A program made the position numbers and the translations under genes. DNA of 64,000 bases from Virgibacillus subterraneus (GTDB lineage: Bacteria; Bacillota; Bacilli; Bacillales; Amphibacillaceae). Positions 25,998-35,933 of the stretch are shown here, piece by piece. The stretch lies in the NCBI RefSeq assembly GCF_900110695.1, contig NZ_FOEH01000005.1, positions 124,001 to 188,000 of the forward strand. The letters run 5' to 3'. The notes under the pieces were generated by a model, which worked only from the letters and a program-made list of their open reading frames with translations, ran no database searches and was not told the DNA's origin. Every line of letters starts with the position of its first letter. The first letter of the stretch is position 1.

Positions 25998-27014
25998 ATG
26001 ATTGAGTATCCATTGCTAAAAAAGAATGCGACCATTGGTGTAACTGCACCTTCCTCAGGTGTTGAGCCTGAACTGCATGATATGTTTAAGCAGGCTTGTA
26101 CCCGAATGAAAGAAAAAGGCTATCAGGTTGAATGTGGGAAAACTGTCTGGACGCAAATAAAGGGGAAGTCTGCATCTGCTGAAAAACGTGCTGCTGAGTT
26201 TAATAAAATGATTCAGGATGAAAATATCGATATGATTATCCCGCCTTGGGGTGGAGAATTACTAATGGAGATCCTTAGCAAGTTAGATTTTACCTCCATT
26301 CCTGCCAAGTGGATTTTAGGGTACTCTGATACGAGTGTTCTTCTCCTATCTATTACATTGAAAACAGGAATTGCTACAGCGCATGGTACTAATCTGGTAG
26401 ATTTGCGCGGTGATTACTCGGACAAGACCACTGCCATGTGGGAGAACGTTCTGTCAGCGGAAGATGGTGATTCCATAATTCAGTATTCTTCAGAAAAATT
26501 TCAAAAAGAGTGGGATCATGAGAATCCTTCTCCACATGTCTTTCACTTAACGGAAGAAACGGTATGGAAAACGGTTAGTGATGAAGATGTTTCGGTTAAA
26601 GGACGATTGCTTGGTGGATGTATTGATGTAATAAGGCATCTTATTGGCACACCATATGGTAATGTTCGAGATTTTCAAAAGAATACAATCAGTGGTGAAC
26701 CAATCTTATGGTATTTTGAGAATTGTGATATGCCGACAACTGATTTAAAGCGAACGCTGATTCAAATGAAGCTTGCTGGATGGTTTGATAACTGCACAGG
26801 TATCATGTTTGGACGAAGCAGTGCAAACCATCCAGTTGAGGGTTATCAGGTACAAGATGTTTATCGGGAGCTTGAGTCAGAATTGGACGTTCCAATTATT
26901 TACGATATTGATTGTGGCCATGTCCCGCCACAAATGACATTTGTTAATGGTGCGTATGCAAAAGTAAAGGTTGACAATGGAAATGGTCGTGTAGAGCAGT
27001 GGTTACTGTCCTAA
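25998..27014 (+). CDS. S66 family peptidase (LD-carboxypeptidase / MccF-like)
   Basis: 338 residues. IGVTAPSSG at the N-terminus, the nucleophile elbow GYSDTS (Ser110), WYFENCD with the catalytic Glu, and CGHVPPQMTF with the His complete the Ser-Glu-His triad. GRLLGGCIDVI is the family loop. Members either trim muropeptide L,D-tetrapeptides or, as in MccF, cleave microcin C-like peptide-nucleotides; sequence alone does not decide. GAGAGGTGG precedes the ATG. Confidence 0.88.
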   Translation: MIEYPLLKKNATIGVTAPSSGVEPELHDMFKQACTRMKEKGYQVECGKTVWTQIKGKSASAEKRAAEFNKMIQDENIDMIIPPWGGELLMEILSKLDFTSIPAKWILGYSDTSVLLLSITLKTGIATAHGTNLVDLRGDYSDKTTAMWENVLSAEDGDSIIQYSSEKFQKEWDHENPSPHVFHLTEETVWKTVSDEDVSVKGRLLGGCIDVIRHLIGTPYGNVRDFQKNTISGEPILWYFENCDMPTTDLKRTLIQMKLAGWFDNCTGIMFGRSSANHPVEGYQVQDVYRELESELDVPIIYDIDCGHVPPQMTFVNGAYAKVKVDNGNGRVEQWLLS

Positions 27015-27083
27015 AATAGCATAGAATAACAGGATATGAGAACACGAGAATGCTAAGGTTGAATTAGGAAAGGAGGGGCGCAC

Positions 27084-27944
27084 GTGGAAGGACTTCAACG
27101 TATGGTCGCAAGTATTAATTATATTGAAAATAACCTGGAAGCGGAATTGCATATTGAACATGTTGCTGCAGTTGCTTGTATGTCGAAGTTTCATTTTCAG
27201 CGAATGTTCCATATGTTAACGGGAGTAAATGTTGCAGAATATATTCGTAAACGCAGGCTAACGATGGCTGCACAAGAACTAATACATTCGGAGAGAAGAG
27301 TTATTGACGTTGCATTTAAATACGGATATGAAACGCCAGAGTCATTTTCAAAGGCATTTCGTAAAATACACGGAATAAGTCCATCTGCCGTTCGTAATCA
27401 AAATAAACAATTGAAGGCTTTCCCGCGTCTCTCATTTCAAATTCAATTAAAAGGTGATGAGGAAATGGATTACAGGATCGTGGAAAAGGAAGATTTTAGT
27501 ATTGTTGGCAAGGGTATTCGTACGACAACAATTAATGGGGAAAACCTTCGCAGAATTCCAGCTTTTTGGGATGAGATTAATGGTAATGGTGTGTCAGATA
27601 AGCTGGAGAATAGTTATGGTGCAAAGGTCATCTACGGTGCATGCATGGAATTTGACAAAGTACAGGAAAAATTAACCTATTTTATTGGGGTTGAGTCTGG
27701 TTGGAAGTCATCCTTCGATTTGGAAGAAAAAGTAATACCTGCGTCAACCTGGGCAGTTTTTCCGGTTATCGGTCCGATTCCTGATGCAATTCAAAAAGTC
27801 TGGGAGCGTATTTTTGCTGAATGGTTTCCAGCAACTGGGTATGAACATGCGGGTGGTCCAGAACTGGAGGTCTACCCTACTGACGGAGATGTAACTGCTG
27901 AGGATCATCATTGTGAAATCTGGATTCCGATTGTGAAAAAATAA
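27084..27944 (+). CDS. AraC family regulator with GyrI-like effector domain
   Basis: 286 residues: two AraC helix-turn-helix units at the N-terminus (LHIEHVAAVACMSKFHFQRMF; IDVAFKYGYETPESFSKAFRK, quoted in part) joined to a GyrI/BmrR-like ligand domain (about 125-286; DYRIVEKEDFSIVGKG, AVFPVIGPIPDAI, LEVYPTDG). Such proteins bind small hydrophobic compounds and activate efflux or detoxification genes. GTG start at 27084 with AGGAGGGG upstream. Its target is not evident nearby. Confidence 0.9.
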   Translation: MEGLQRMVASINYIENNLEAELHIEHVAAVACMSKFHFQRMFHMLTGVNVAEYIRKRRLTMAAQELIHSERRVIDVAFKYGYETPESFSKAFRKIHGISPSAVRNQNKQLKAFPRLSFQIQLKGDEEMDYRIVEKEDFSIVGKGIRTTTINGENLRRIPAFWDEINGNGVSDKLENSYGAKVIYGACMEFDKVQEKLTYFIGVESGWKSSFDLEEKVIPASTWAVFPVIGPIPDAIQKVWERIFAEWFPATGYEHAGGPELEVYPTDGDVTAEDHHCEIWIPIVKK

Positions 27945-28064
27945 TACGTTAAGTCTAGCGGGTTCAGCTTTAGGGTAGAAAAAAATCATACTATCTAGGA
28001 GTAAAAACTCATAAGTTTGTGACTTAACTGGTAGGATTTTTCAATAAGAAGATGAAGTATTGCC

Positions 28065-28312
28065 ACTCGGATCGGCCAAACAATCGAAGTGAATCCTCGT
28101 TCCGCTAAATAGCAGAAAAGGTGCTCTCGGAAGGGTGAGACGGATCCTCGTTCCGTTAAAAGCAGAAAATCAGCCTATTTTGAGGAAGGAAATGACAAAT
28201 AGCGGAACGAGGATCCGACCCCAAGCTTAAAACAGGGGTTTTCAAGGAAATAACGGAATGAGGATCCGCCAAATCAGTAAATCGGATCCTCATTCCGTTA
28301 AAAAATGGGTTA
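28065..28312. repeat. palindromic mosaic repeat (M-motif array), copy 2, inverted
   Basis: Five motifs in mirror order to copy 1: 28091-28107 (-), 28141-28158 (-), 28200-28217 (+), 28251-28268 (+) and 28283-28300 (-). The last two form a hairpin with a 14-nt loop. Its reverse complement aligns along its length with 9852-10104, spacers included, with scattered substitutions. Confidence 0.85.
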
Positions 28313-28417
28313 TTCAATAATGAGGGAGAAATGTATGTTAATTATTATGTGATTTCAAATGTTATTAGCATTTGTCTCTCCCGAAACTGAACCCGTTACG
28401 GTAAGTCATGTATTTTG

Positions 28418-28485
28418 GCAGTTAAGAAAGTATACTGCATAAGTGCAACTAAGTCTTATCTATATCGATAAGCCAAGTTTTCTAA
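28418..28485 (+). repeat. two-hairpin intergenic element, copy B
   Basis: GCAGTTAAGAAAGTATACTGC (read as GCAGT ... ACTGC with the internal arm shortened), linker GTGCAACTAAG, second hairpin CTTATC / GATAAG, tail CCAAGTTTTCTAA. It is 50 nt upstream of the SHOCT protein gene, same strand. Confidence 0.7.
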
Positions 28486-28534
28486 TCATGCTTAAAACCT
28501 ACAAATCAGGAAATAGTAACAGTGAGGTGATATC

Positions 28535-28741
28535 ATGCTGTTATCTATACTAACAGAGGGTTACATCAGATTTGGTTTATCCATCATTGTTGCGATTATT
28601 CTTATTGTTATTTTAATTCGCTTCAGGGCTAAAAAGAACCCTGCTAAAAGTTCTCTTGATATCCTTAAAGAACGTCACAGCAAGGGTGAAATAACAAAAG
28701 AAGAATATGATGAGGCACGAAAACAGCAGAAAAATGAATAA
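28535..28741 (+). CDS. small SHOCT-domain membrane protein
   Basis: 68 residues: one membrane segment (about 12-32) followed by a basic linker and the short SHOCT helix pair (LDILKERHSKGEITKEEYDEARK, quoted in part as LKERHSKGEITKEEYD). SHOCT domains are oligomerisation modules found at protein termini. GAGGTG is 7 nt upstream. Function unknown. Confidence 0.8.
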   Translation: MLLSILTEGYIRFGLSIIVAIILIVILIRFRAKKNPAKSSLDILKERHSKGEITKEEYDEARKQQKNE

Positions 28742-28750
28742 AATTTGGTT

Positions 28751-28800
28751 CCTGCCACGCTTCGGTTTAAAATCTTTGGGCCGAGGCGTGACAGGTTTAT
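28751..28800. terminator. bidirectional terminator between the SHOCT gene and trpA
   Basis: CCTGCCACGCTTCGG ... CCGAGGCGTGACAGG imperfect 15-bp stem; T-rich on the plus side (TTTATTTA) and AAATTTGG on the other. Confidence 0.65.
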
Positions 28801-29574
28801 TTATCTGCTTTCCAGCAGCAGTTCTCTAATTTCATCCGATTTTCCTTGATTAAACAGGTCGACAATTTTACTTCCAATGACAACACCGTCACAAGCAGCA
28901 GCCAATTCGTGTGCTTTTTCAGAGCTGGAGACACCAAATCCAGCTAGCACCGGACTTTCTGTTGATTTCTTCAGCTTCTGTAAATAGGTTTTTACTTTGC
29001 TGTCATGTGTTGTTCTTGCTCCTGTAGTTCCAGTAACAGAAACAGCATAGAGAAATCCTTCCGTACGTTGCGTGATTTTTTCAATTCTTTCCTGAGGACT
29101 TGTCATAGCAACCAGGCGAATACATGAAATAGAATGTTTCTTTAAATAATCTATTATGATTGCTTCTTCTTCTAACGGCAGATCTGGAATAATAACACCG
29201 TTAACACCAGCACTTGCACAATCTTTAGCGAAATTTTCAACACCATAGGCATAGATAGGGTTCAAATAAGTCATGAGAATAACAGGAATTGATCGTCTTT
29301 CACGAAAGCGTTGCAGGGTTTCCAGGACGCTAGTAAGCGTTGTTCCATTTTCAAGTGCTCGATTTCCGGCATCCTGAATAGTAGGCCCATCTGCTACCGG
29401 GTCTGAGAAGGGAATCCCAAGTTCAACAGCTGCTGCACCACATTCCTGCAGAAAATCCAATCGATCTTCCAATATATCCAGACCACCATCGCCAGCCATT
29501 ATATATGGAATTAATATATTTTCGCCTGCTTCCTGTTTTTCTTTTAGAGCTAAGTCTAAGTTTTGGTTACTCAT
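28801..29574 (-). CDS. trpA: tryptophan synthase alpha subunit
   Basis: 257 residues. [25 protein letters not shown] (acidic catalytic residue in ELGIPFSDP), [29 protein letters not shown] and VGFGVS-like AGFGVSS are diagnostic. It cleaves indole-3-glycerol phosphate and passes indole to TrpB. Last gene of the operon; it overlaps trpB by 8 bp. Confidence 0.96.
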   Translation of the reverse strand: MSNQNLDLALKEKQEAGENILIPYIMAGDGGLDILEDRLDFLQECGAAAVELGIPFSDPVADGPTIQDAGNRALENGTTLTSVLETLQRFRERRSIPVILMTYLNPIYAYGVENFAKDCASAGVNGVIIPDLPLEEEAIIIDYLKKHSISCIRLVAMTSPQERIEKITQRTEGFLYAVSVTGTTGARTTHDSKVKTYLQKLKKSTESPVLAGFGVSSSEKAHELAAACDGVVIGSKIVDLFNQGKSDEIRELLLESR

Positions 29575-30781
29575 TTGGATTACCTCCTAGTACATCTTTT
29601 GCTGATTCAACATCCTTGTCGCCACGACCGGATAAACAAATAACAATCGACTCTGATGCTTCCATCTCTTTTGCAAGTTTCATGGCAAATGCAACAGCGT
29701 GGGCGCTTTCCAAAGCAGGGATGATCCCTTCTGTTTGGGAAAGGAACTTAAATGCGTCAATAGCTTCCTGGTCCGTAATGGATGTATAGGTCACTCGGTC
29801 TGATGAGTGGAGGTGGCTGTGTTCTGGACCAACTCCAGGGTAATCAAGTCCGGCAGATATCGAATGTGCTTCTTCTATTTGACCATGTTCGTCCTGTAGC
29901 AAGTGGGACATAGTTCCGTGTAATATACCAATACTGCCTGCAGTCAGTGTTGCAGCATGTTTGTTTGTTTCAATCCCGCTTCCACCTGCTTCAACCCCAT
30001 ACATCTTGACACTTTCATCCTGGATAAATGGATAGAACATGCCCATTGCATTGCTGCCACCACCGACACAGGCAATAACTGCATCAGGTAGAGTGCCTGT
30101 TTCCGCATGGTACTGTTGCTTTGTTTCCTCGCCGATAACAGCCTGGAAATCACGGACGATTTTTGGAAAAGGATGCGGCCCTACGACGGAACCGATAATA
30201 TAGTGCGTATCTTCAACATGACTTACCCAATAGCGTAATGCTTCATTAACAGCATCTTTTAGTGTTCCGCTTCCCTGTGATACACTTTCGACTTTAGCTC
30301 CGAGCAATTCCATCCGGAAGACATTCAGTTTTTGCCGCTTAATGTCTTCTGCACCCATGAATACAACACATTCAAGGCCGAGGAGTGCGCAAACTGTAGC
30401 GGTAGCAACACCATGCTGGCCGGCACCGGTTTCGGCGACAACTTTCTTTTTTCCCATTCGAAGGGTCAATAACGCTTGACCGACGGTGTTATTAATTTTA
30501 TGTGCGCCTGTATGGTTGAGGTCTTCGCGTTTCAGATAAATAGAAGGTCCGCCTAATTTATTGGATAAATTTTTGGCATGATAAAGCGGCGTTTCACGTC
30601 CTACGTAATTTTTTGAATAGTAATCTAGTTCTTTTAAAAAAGCAGGGTCCTTTATTGCTTCTTCATAGGACTCTTCCAATTCGAGAAGTGCTGGCATTAA
30701 TAACTCGGGAACAAATCTCCCGCCGTAATTGCCGTATCTTCCTTTTTCATCTGGCATTGTATATGTTGTCATTGTTTTCAT
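29567..30781 (-). CDS. trpB: tryptophan synthase beta subunit
   Basis: 404 residues. [11 protein letters not shown] at the start, TGAHKINN with the PLP lysine (Lys95), [21 protein letters not shown] phosphate-binding loop and the C-terminal CLSGRGDKD. It condenses indole with serine to tryptophan. The start overlaps the trpF stop by 4 bp. Confidence 0.97.
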   Translation of the reverse strand: MKTMTTYTMPDEKGRYGNYGGRFVPELLMPALLELEESYEEAIKDPAFLKELDYYSKNYVGRETPLYHAKNLSNKLGGPSIYLKREDLNHTGAHKINNTVGQALLTLRMGKKKVVAETGAGQHGVATATVCALLGLECVVFMGAEDIKRQKLNVFRMELLGAKVESVSQGSGTLKDAVNEALRYWVSHVEDTHYIIGSVVGPHPFPKIVRDFQAVIGEETKQQYHAETGTLPDAVIACVGGGSNAMGMFYPFIQDESVKMYGVEAGGSGIETNKHAATLTAGSIGILHGTMSHLLQDEHGQIEEAHSISAGLDYPGVGPEHSHLHSSDRVTYTSITDQEAIDAFKFLSQTEGIIPALESAHAVAFAMKLAKEMEASESIVICLSGRGDKDVESAKDVLGGNPNE

Positions 30782-31371
30782 CCTTTCGCATTCCTGATAA
30801 ATTGGTTTATTTTGGCTAAATCCTTCTGTCCATCAGTTTCAACTCCGCTTGATACGTCTACTCCTGCAGGGTTTGCAGTTGTAATTGCTGGCTGCACATT
30901 TTCAGGAGTAAGTCCACCTGCTAAAATAATTTTCGATAGGTTCAGGTCTTTTAATAGATTCCAGTCAAATGTTTTTCCGTTACCGCCACGGTTTGGCCCT
31001 TTTGGACTGTCAACCAGATAATAATCACTTGGATATAATTGCATTGCATTTTTTTGTTCCGTGATCATCGGGAACGCTTTAATTACTGTATATGGGAGCT
31101 TTGCAGCAAACTCAGCTGACTCATCACCATGAAGCTGTATAACATCTAACCCTACGTGCTCGGCAGTCTTTAAAATATTTCTTTCCGACTCGTTTACAAA
31201 TACACCAACTTTTTTAACAGAAGAAGGGATAGCAGCACTAATCTGTGCAGCCTTTTCTGGTGTGATTTGCCGTTTACTTGATGCGAAAACAAATCCGATA
31301 AAATCAGCACCAGAGTTAACAGCCTCTTTGGCAGCTTCTGCAGTTTTTATACCACAAATTTTAACGAGCAT
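30778..31371 (-). CDS. trpF: phosphoribosylanthranilate isomerase
   Basis: 197 residues. VKICGIKT with the catalytic Cys, [24 protein letters not shown] and [19 protein letters not shown] complete the (beta/alpha)8 barrel. Catalyses the Amadori rearrangement to CdRP. Overlaps trpC by 11 bp. Confidence 0.95.
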   Translation of the reverse strand: MLVKICGIKTAEAAKEAVNSGADFIGFVFASSKRQITPEKAAQISAAIPSSVKKVGVFVNESERNILKTAEHVGLDVIQLHGDESAEFAAKLPYTVIKAFPMITEQKNAMQLYPSDYYLVDSPKGPNRGGNGKTFDWNLLKDLNLSKIILAGGLTPENVQPAITTANPAGVDVSSGVETDGQKDLAKINQFIRNAKG

Positions 31372-32161
31372 TTGGTATACCTCCTTTTGTTATGGGGATT
31401 TTCAATTCGTTGAAAAGCGCTGCTATGTTATTGGAACGCATTAATGTTTCACCGACGAGTATGCCGTTTATATCCTCTTTGCCGACTTGAATGACATCAT
31501 CGCGGGATTTAATACCACTTTCACTAATCAGAATTGTATCTGGATTTTTGACCATGGATGCCAGTTGCTCTGTAGCGGACAAATCAACCTCAAAGGTTTT
31601 TAAATTTCGATTATTAATCCCAATAATCGTTGCCCCAAGTTCGATTGCTTTCGTCATTTCGTTCTCATCATGAACTTCACAAAGCACCTCAAGCCCTTGA
31701 TGTGTTGCATATTTAAATAGTTCATGAAGCTTATTATCTGAGAGTGCAGCGACGATTAAGAGAATTATAGAAGCACCTGCAGCTTTTGCATGGTCAATTT
31801 GAATCGGATCAATCATAAAGTCTTTACAAAGAATAGGAATATCGACAGCCTCGCGAACGTTTCGTAAATCTTCCATCGAACCGTTGAAAAATGTTTTATC
31901 GGTCAGGACAGAAATCGCGCCAGCACCACATGATTCATATAATTTTGCTTGTTTAACTGGATCAACCGCCATATCAATTTCACCTTTTGATGGGGAAGAG
32001 CGTTTAATTTCAGCGATAACATTCATTTTCTGTGTGTTATGAAAGGTATGTTCAATTTTCTTAATCGATTTGGCAGCATCTGAAAAATTAGGTAATGGCT
32101 GTTTTTTCAGCAACTCAACTTCTACTTCCTTTTGGCGAACAATTTTATCTAAAATAGTCAT
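31361..32161 (-). CDS. trpC: indole-3-glycerol phosphate synthase
   Basis: 266 residues. VIAEIKRSSPSKG, SVLTDKTFFNGS, PILCKDFMID, EVHDENE, IGINNRNLKTF and ISESGIKSRDD are all present. Closes the indole ring from CdRP. ATG 32161 is used: it lies 1 nt after the trpD stop with GAGGCG upstream, and matches the family N-terminus; the frame extends five codons further into trpD. Confidence 0.95.
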   Translation of the reverse strand: MTILDKIVRQKEVEVELLKKQPLPNFSDAAKSIKKIEHTFHNTQKMNVIAEIKRSSPSKGEIDMAVDPVKQAKLYESCGAGAISVLTDKTFFNGSMEDLRNVREAVDIPILCKDFMIDPIQIDHAKAAGASIILLIVAALSDNKLHELFKYATHQGLEVLCEVHDENEMTKAIELGATIIGINNRNLKTFEVDLSATEQLASMVKNPDTILISESGIKSRDDVIQVGKEDINGILVGETLMRSNNIAALFNELKIPITKGGIPNAR

Positions 32162-32162
32162 A

Positions 32163-33188
32163 TTACATCGCCTCATTTGAAACTTTATTACTGTATTCCA
32201 CTAGTCGTTGCAGTTTTTCTAATGCTGCTCCACTATCGATACTTTCCTTAGCTTTCGTAATACCTTCTTGAATGGATGATGCAGCACCATTTGCGAATAT
32301 TCCAAGCCCTGCATTCAAAAGTATCGTATCGTAATAGGGACCTTCCTTTCCTTGTAAAACCTGCAGTAAAATCTTTGCGTTATCCTTTGCGTCTCCGCCA
32401 AGGATTTGCTGGTTATCATAGACAGGCAAGTTGACTTCAGATGGGTGCAGTGTAAATGAAGTGATTTTTCCCTGATCCAGTAATGTGATATGGTTCTCAC
32501 CAGCAAGTGAAGCTTCATCCATATGTCCAGCACCGTTTATCACAAGTGCGCGCTTTCTGCCTAATTTGTGTAGCGTTTCAGCAAGCATAGGCAGCATATC
32601 GCGACGATAAACGCCTAAAAGCTGTGAGTCTAAATCGACAGGATTTGTTAGTGGCCCAATTAGATTAAAAATTGTTGGTATTCGTAAATCCTTGCGTACT
32701 TTCATGAATCGCTTCATTCCCTGATGAACGTGTGGAGCGAATAAAAAAGCGATGTTGTTATCGTGCAGCATTTCCTCTACATGTTGTTTTGAAAAGGATA
32801 ACGAAACACCCAAATGTTCCAGTACGTCTGCGCTTCCTGTTTTACTTGTAATACTGCGGTTACCATGCTTGGCGATTGTCACACCAGCACCGGCAATCAC
32901 AAACGCTGCGGTCGTACTAATGTTGAAGCTGTATGAGCGATCACCACCTGTACCGCAATTATCCATTACATTTGGAAGGATATTTGTGGTTTGGTTTGAC
33001 TCGGAACGAACAACTTCAACAAGACCAGCGATTTCCTCTGGTGTTTCCCCTTTAGCTCTTAATGCTGTTAAGAACGAAGCGAGTTCACTTTCACTAACTT
33101 CATTTGAGAAACAGTATGCTGTGGCATCTTTCATTTCCTCCAGATTAAGGTTTTCTTTATTCAATAATTTTTCAAGATAGTTTTTCAT
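32163..33188 (-). CDS. trpD: anthranilate phosphoribosyltransferase
   Basis: 341 residues. DNCGTGGD, KHGNRSITSKTGSADVLE, FLFAPHVHQGMK and NLIGPLTNP are the substrate-binding motifs. Transfers phosphoribose from PRPP to anthranilate. Overlaps trpG by 17 bp. Confidence 0.96.
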   Translation of the reverse strand: MKNYLEKLLNKENLNLEEMKDATAYCFSNEVSESELASFLTALRAKGETPEEIAGLVEVVRSESNQTTNILPNVMDNCGTGGDRSYSFNISTTAAFVIAGAGVTIAKHGNRSITSKTGSADVLEHLGVSLSFSKQHVEEMLHDNNIAFLFAPHVHQGMKRFMKVRKDLRIPTIFNLIGPLTNPVDLDSQLLGVYRRDMLPMLAETLHKLGRKRALVINGAGHMDEASLAGENHITLLDQGKITSFTLHPSEVNLPVYDNQQILGGDAKDNAKILLQVLQGKEGPYYDTILLNAGLGIFANGAASSIQEGITKAKESIDSGAALEKLQRLVEYSNKVSNEAM

Positions 33189-33771
33189 GACGAAACTCCT
33201 TTCCGATTATTTCTAAAAAGTTTTGAATCATCTTCATACCAGTTAATGTGCCGATTGATTCAGGGTGAAACTGTATGCCATAGACTGGGTACTGTCTGTG
33301 TTTAATTGCCATGATTTCGTTGTCCTCTAAAGACTTGGCAACGACCTCCAATTCGTCTGGTAATGTTTGTTGGTTGATTACCAGCGAATGGTAACGCATT
33401 ACTTCAAGCGGCTGTGTCAAATAATTAAACAATCCGTCGCCATTATGTGTAATTAAGGATGTTTTGCCATGTTTGATTGTGTTTGCCTGTTTAATTGCAG
33501 CACCTAAAGCATGTGCGATTACTTGATGCCCTAAGCAAATACCCAGAATCGGTGTGTTTTTATGAAATTCTTTTACAACCTCTGTACAGATTCCAGCATG
33601 TTCTGGTACTCCGGGGCCAGGGGATATAATGATAACTTCCGGATTCATTTCAGAAATTTCTTCAATGGTAATCTGATCATTCCGACAAACTTTTACTTCG
33701 GCACCTTGGCTGGCAAAGTAATGAAAAATGTTATAGGTAAATGAATCATAGTTATCAATTAGTAAAATCAT
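33172..33771 (-). CDS. trpG: anthranilate synthase glutaminase subunit
   Basis: 199 residues of a class I glutamine amidotransferase: DNYDSFTYN at the start, GICLGHQ with catalytic Cys79, and FHPESIGT with the His-Glu pair. Supplies ammonia to TrpE. In B. subtilis this subunit (PabA) is shared with folate synthesis and lies outside trp; here it sits inside the trp operon, overlapping trpE by 17 bp and trpD by 17 bp. Confidence 0.95.
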   Translation of the reverse strand: MILLIDNYDSFTYNIFHYFASQGAEVKVCRNDQITIEEISEMNPEVIIISPGPGVPEHAGICTEVVKEFHKNTPILGICLGHQVIAHALGAAIKQANTIKHGKTSLITHNGDGLFNYLTQPLEVMRYHSLVINQQTLPDELEVVAKSLEDNEIMAIKHRQYPVYGIQFHPESIGTLTGMKMIQNFLEIIGKEFRHEKLS

Positions 33772-35161
33772 AATTCGTCACCTCCATTAATGATCTTGCT
33801 TTATGCAATGTTTCGTTGTACTCGGTCTCAGGATCTGAGTCATAAACAATACCAGCACCGGCCTGCAGGTAGGCGTAATTATTTTTTACAACAAGTGATC
33901 GGATGGTTAGGGCAATGTTCATGTCATAATTAAAGCTGATGTAACCAACACCGCCTGCATATACACCACGCTTTAAAGCTTCTAAGTCATTAATAATCTG
34001 CATCGCCCGGATTTTTGGTGCTCCGGAAACTGTTCCAGCAGGCAAGCAGGATATCAAAGCATCAATACTCGAAAAACGGGAAGTTAATTTACCGTGTACT
34101 TCAGATACCATGTGCATAACGTGCTGATACTTTTCTACCGTCATGTAAGTTGGAACAGAAATACTATTAATTTCACAAACTCGGCCAAGATCATTGCGGC
34201 TTAAATCAACTAGCATCCGATGTTCGGAAATTTCTTTTTCGTCAGCAAGAAGTTCCTTGGTCAGTTCCTTGTCTTGATCCTTCGTTTTGCCGCGAGGACG
34301 CGTTCCCGCGATTGGGTTTGTAATAATATCCTGACCAGTTGTTTCAATAAGACTTTCCGGCGATGCTCCCAAAACGACATAATCGTCAAAGTCGATGTAG
34401 AACATGTAAGGGGATGGGTTAGTCTTTCTTAACTTTCGGTAAAACGAAAACGGATCACCATGTATGGTAGCTTTCATTCGTTGTGATAAGACAACTTGAA
34501 AGATATCACCCTGGTTTATATGTTCTTTAGCAATTTCAACGTTACGCATAAATGTTTCCTTATCCATTTCAGGTTCGAATGTAATCTCTCCCTCAGTCGT
34601 TGGATCTGTTGTTTGATTTGATAATAATGCTTTTTTTAGTTCCTCTAGACGTTTATCTAATACAGATTCAGACTGCTGTTCAAGATTAGTGGCGACTAAG
34701 TAAACTGATTCATCGTTGTGATCAAAAATAATAACATTCTTATAAAGCATTAAATGAATATCTGGCATTTCAATAGCATCAGGTAAATCATCGCCAATGT
34801 TTTCATAGGACCGGATTGAATCATATCCGATGTAACCTACAGCACCTCCGAAAAATGGAAACGGCAGATCTACATCCATTTTGGGCAACTGTTGTTTTAA
34901 AACAGATAAAGGATTTTCTGTTTGTTGTTCCTTTTTTTCATGCCCATGATTGAAAATAGATGTTTCGTTTCCTTCTCCAATGATTTCCTTGTAAGGATCT
35001 GTACCAATAAAGGAATACTTACCTTTCTCCTCATGTTGGAATGAACTCTCTAATAGAAATTTCTTGGTGCCATGAAGGTTTTTGTATATTCCAATTGGGG
35101 TTAATGTGTCGGCGTTTTGTTTAATAAACTTATAATCGAGTGTTTGTGTTTTTGTTTCCAT
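33755..35161 (-). CDS. trpE: anthranilate synthase component I
   Basis: 468 residues. LLESS near residue 35 is the tryptophan feedback-inhibition motif. The chorismate-binding core shows NQGDIFQVVLSQR, PSPYMFY, GTRPRG, LVDLSRNDLGRV, PAGTVSGAPKIRAM and QAGAGIV. Converts chorismate plus ammonia to anthranilate. ATG 35161 has AAGGAG eight bases upstream; the frame continues into the T-box terminator and is not used. First gene of trpEGDCFBA. Confidence 0.96.
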   Translation of the reverse strand: METKTQTLDYKFIKQNADTLTPIGIYKNLHGTKKFLLESSFQHEEKGKYSFIGTDPYKEIIGEGNETSIFNHGHEKKEQQTENPLSVLKQQLPKMDVDLPFPFFGGAVGYIGYDSIRSYENIGDDLPDAIEMPDIHLMLYKNVIIFDHNDESVYLVATNLEQQSESVLDKRLEELKKALLSNQTTDPTTEGEITFEPEMDKETFMRNVEIAKEHINQGDIFQVVLSQRMKATIHGDPFSFYRKLRKTNPSPYMFYIDFDDYVVLGASPESLIETTGQDIITNPIAGTRPRGKTKDQDKELTKELLADEKEISEHRMLVDLSRNDLGRVCEINSISVPTYMTVEKYQHVMHMVSEVHGKLTSRFSSIDALISCLPAGTVSGAPKIRAMQIINDLEALKRGVYAGGVGYISFNYDMNIALTIRSLVVKNNYAYLQAGAGIVYDSDPETEYNETLHKARSLMEVTNYDFTN

Positions 35162-35174
35162 TCGTAAAACTCCT

Positions 35175-35462
35175 TTCCAGTTTCTATGAAATAAAAAAAT
35201 CCCCTGCAAAACACATATGGAATGTGCTTGCAGAGGACGATTGTGACCGCGGTGCCACCTCTATTGGAGAGTCTGAAAAGTCTCTCCATCTTTTTCGGAT
35301 ACGGGAAAAACTTAATATCCTATCCGTGTAACGGCGGAGCTCCGTGTTTCCCTACTGCCATTCAGGAAACCTCTCGTAAGTCCATTCGGCTATTATTCAC
35401 GTACCGGTATCTCACCACCACCGGTTCTCTTGAACGCTGCAAAAAGCTTACTCCTCTTACTC
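35175..35462 (-). promoter_or_regulatory. tryptophan T-box riboswitch 2 (trpE-proximal)
   Basis: Read on the minus strand: GTAAGAGGAGTAAG leader start, stem I with GAA-TGG-A specifier (TGG at 35382-35384), T-box sequence AGGTGGCACCGCGGTC (35244-35260), then a terminator GTCCTCTGCAAGCACAT / ATGTGTTTTGCAGGGGA with T7 (35193-35240). The T-box bulge pairs with the free NCCA end of uncharged tRNA-Trp to prevent termination. Confidence 0.92.
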
Positions 35463-35494
35463 GACGATTTATTATATGTAGTTTTTTTGAATAC

Positions 35495-35757
35495 AAAAAG
35501 GTCCCCCATCCGAAAAGGACGAGGAACCGTGGTACCACCTTTATTAGCTAAAAAATCAGCTCTCTTTGGCAATATCAAGTAATGAATTACTTAATATTTG
35601 TCTCGTATAACGATGAGACATGGTCGCCAAAGCCTACTGAATTACAAGTTTCGGTTTGGAAGCTCAGAAGTCCATTCATCTATACGCGCACACTGACTTA
35701 CACCACCCGTCAGCTCTCTAAAGTGTTCATACAGATTACTAATCTTCGTCATTGCTA
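35495..35757 (-). promoter_or_regulatory. tryptophan T-box riboswitch 1 (promoter-proximal)
   Basis: A second complete T-box: stem I with AGAGAGCTGACGGGTGGTG, specifier GAA-TGG-A (TGG at 35672-35674), T-box AGGTGGTACCACGG (35526-35540) and a G-U rich terminator GGTTCCTCGTCC / GGATGGGGGACC followed by T5 (35495-35527). The two T-boxes in series make transcription of trp depend on two uncharged tRNA-Trp binding events. Confidence 0.9.
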
Positions 35758-35781
35758 AATCGATTTAAATTGTTGTTAATA

Positions 35782-35810
35782 ATCATAGGGTAGTTTATTA
35801 ATAATGTCAA
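35782..35810 (-). promoter_or_regulatory. trp operon promoter
   Basis: On the minus strand TTGACA, 17-bp spacer, TATGAT, with the start expected near 35774, just before the first T-box stem. Confidence 0.8.
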
Positions 35811-35933
35811 GGTATTTTTAAAAATTTGGCTATTTATTTAGTAGAATTAATTGAGACTGATTTCCGACTTCAGTAGAACCGCTTGGAATTAGGCTTTTGT
35901 CCTTCAACTTATGGTAGTCGGTTGGTTCTTTTT

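Noticed and set aside
35140-35578. Short ORFs on both strands in the trp leader
   Set aside because: They fall wholly inside the T-box stems and terminators and have no ribosome sites.
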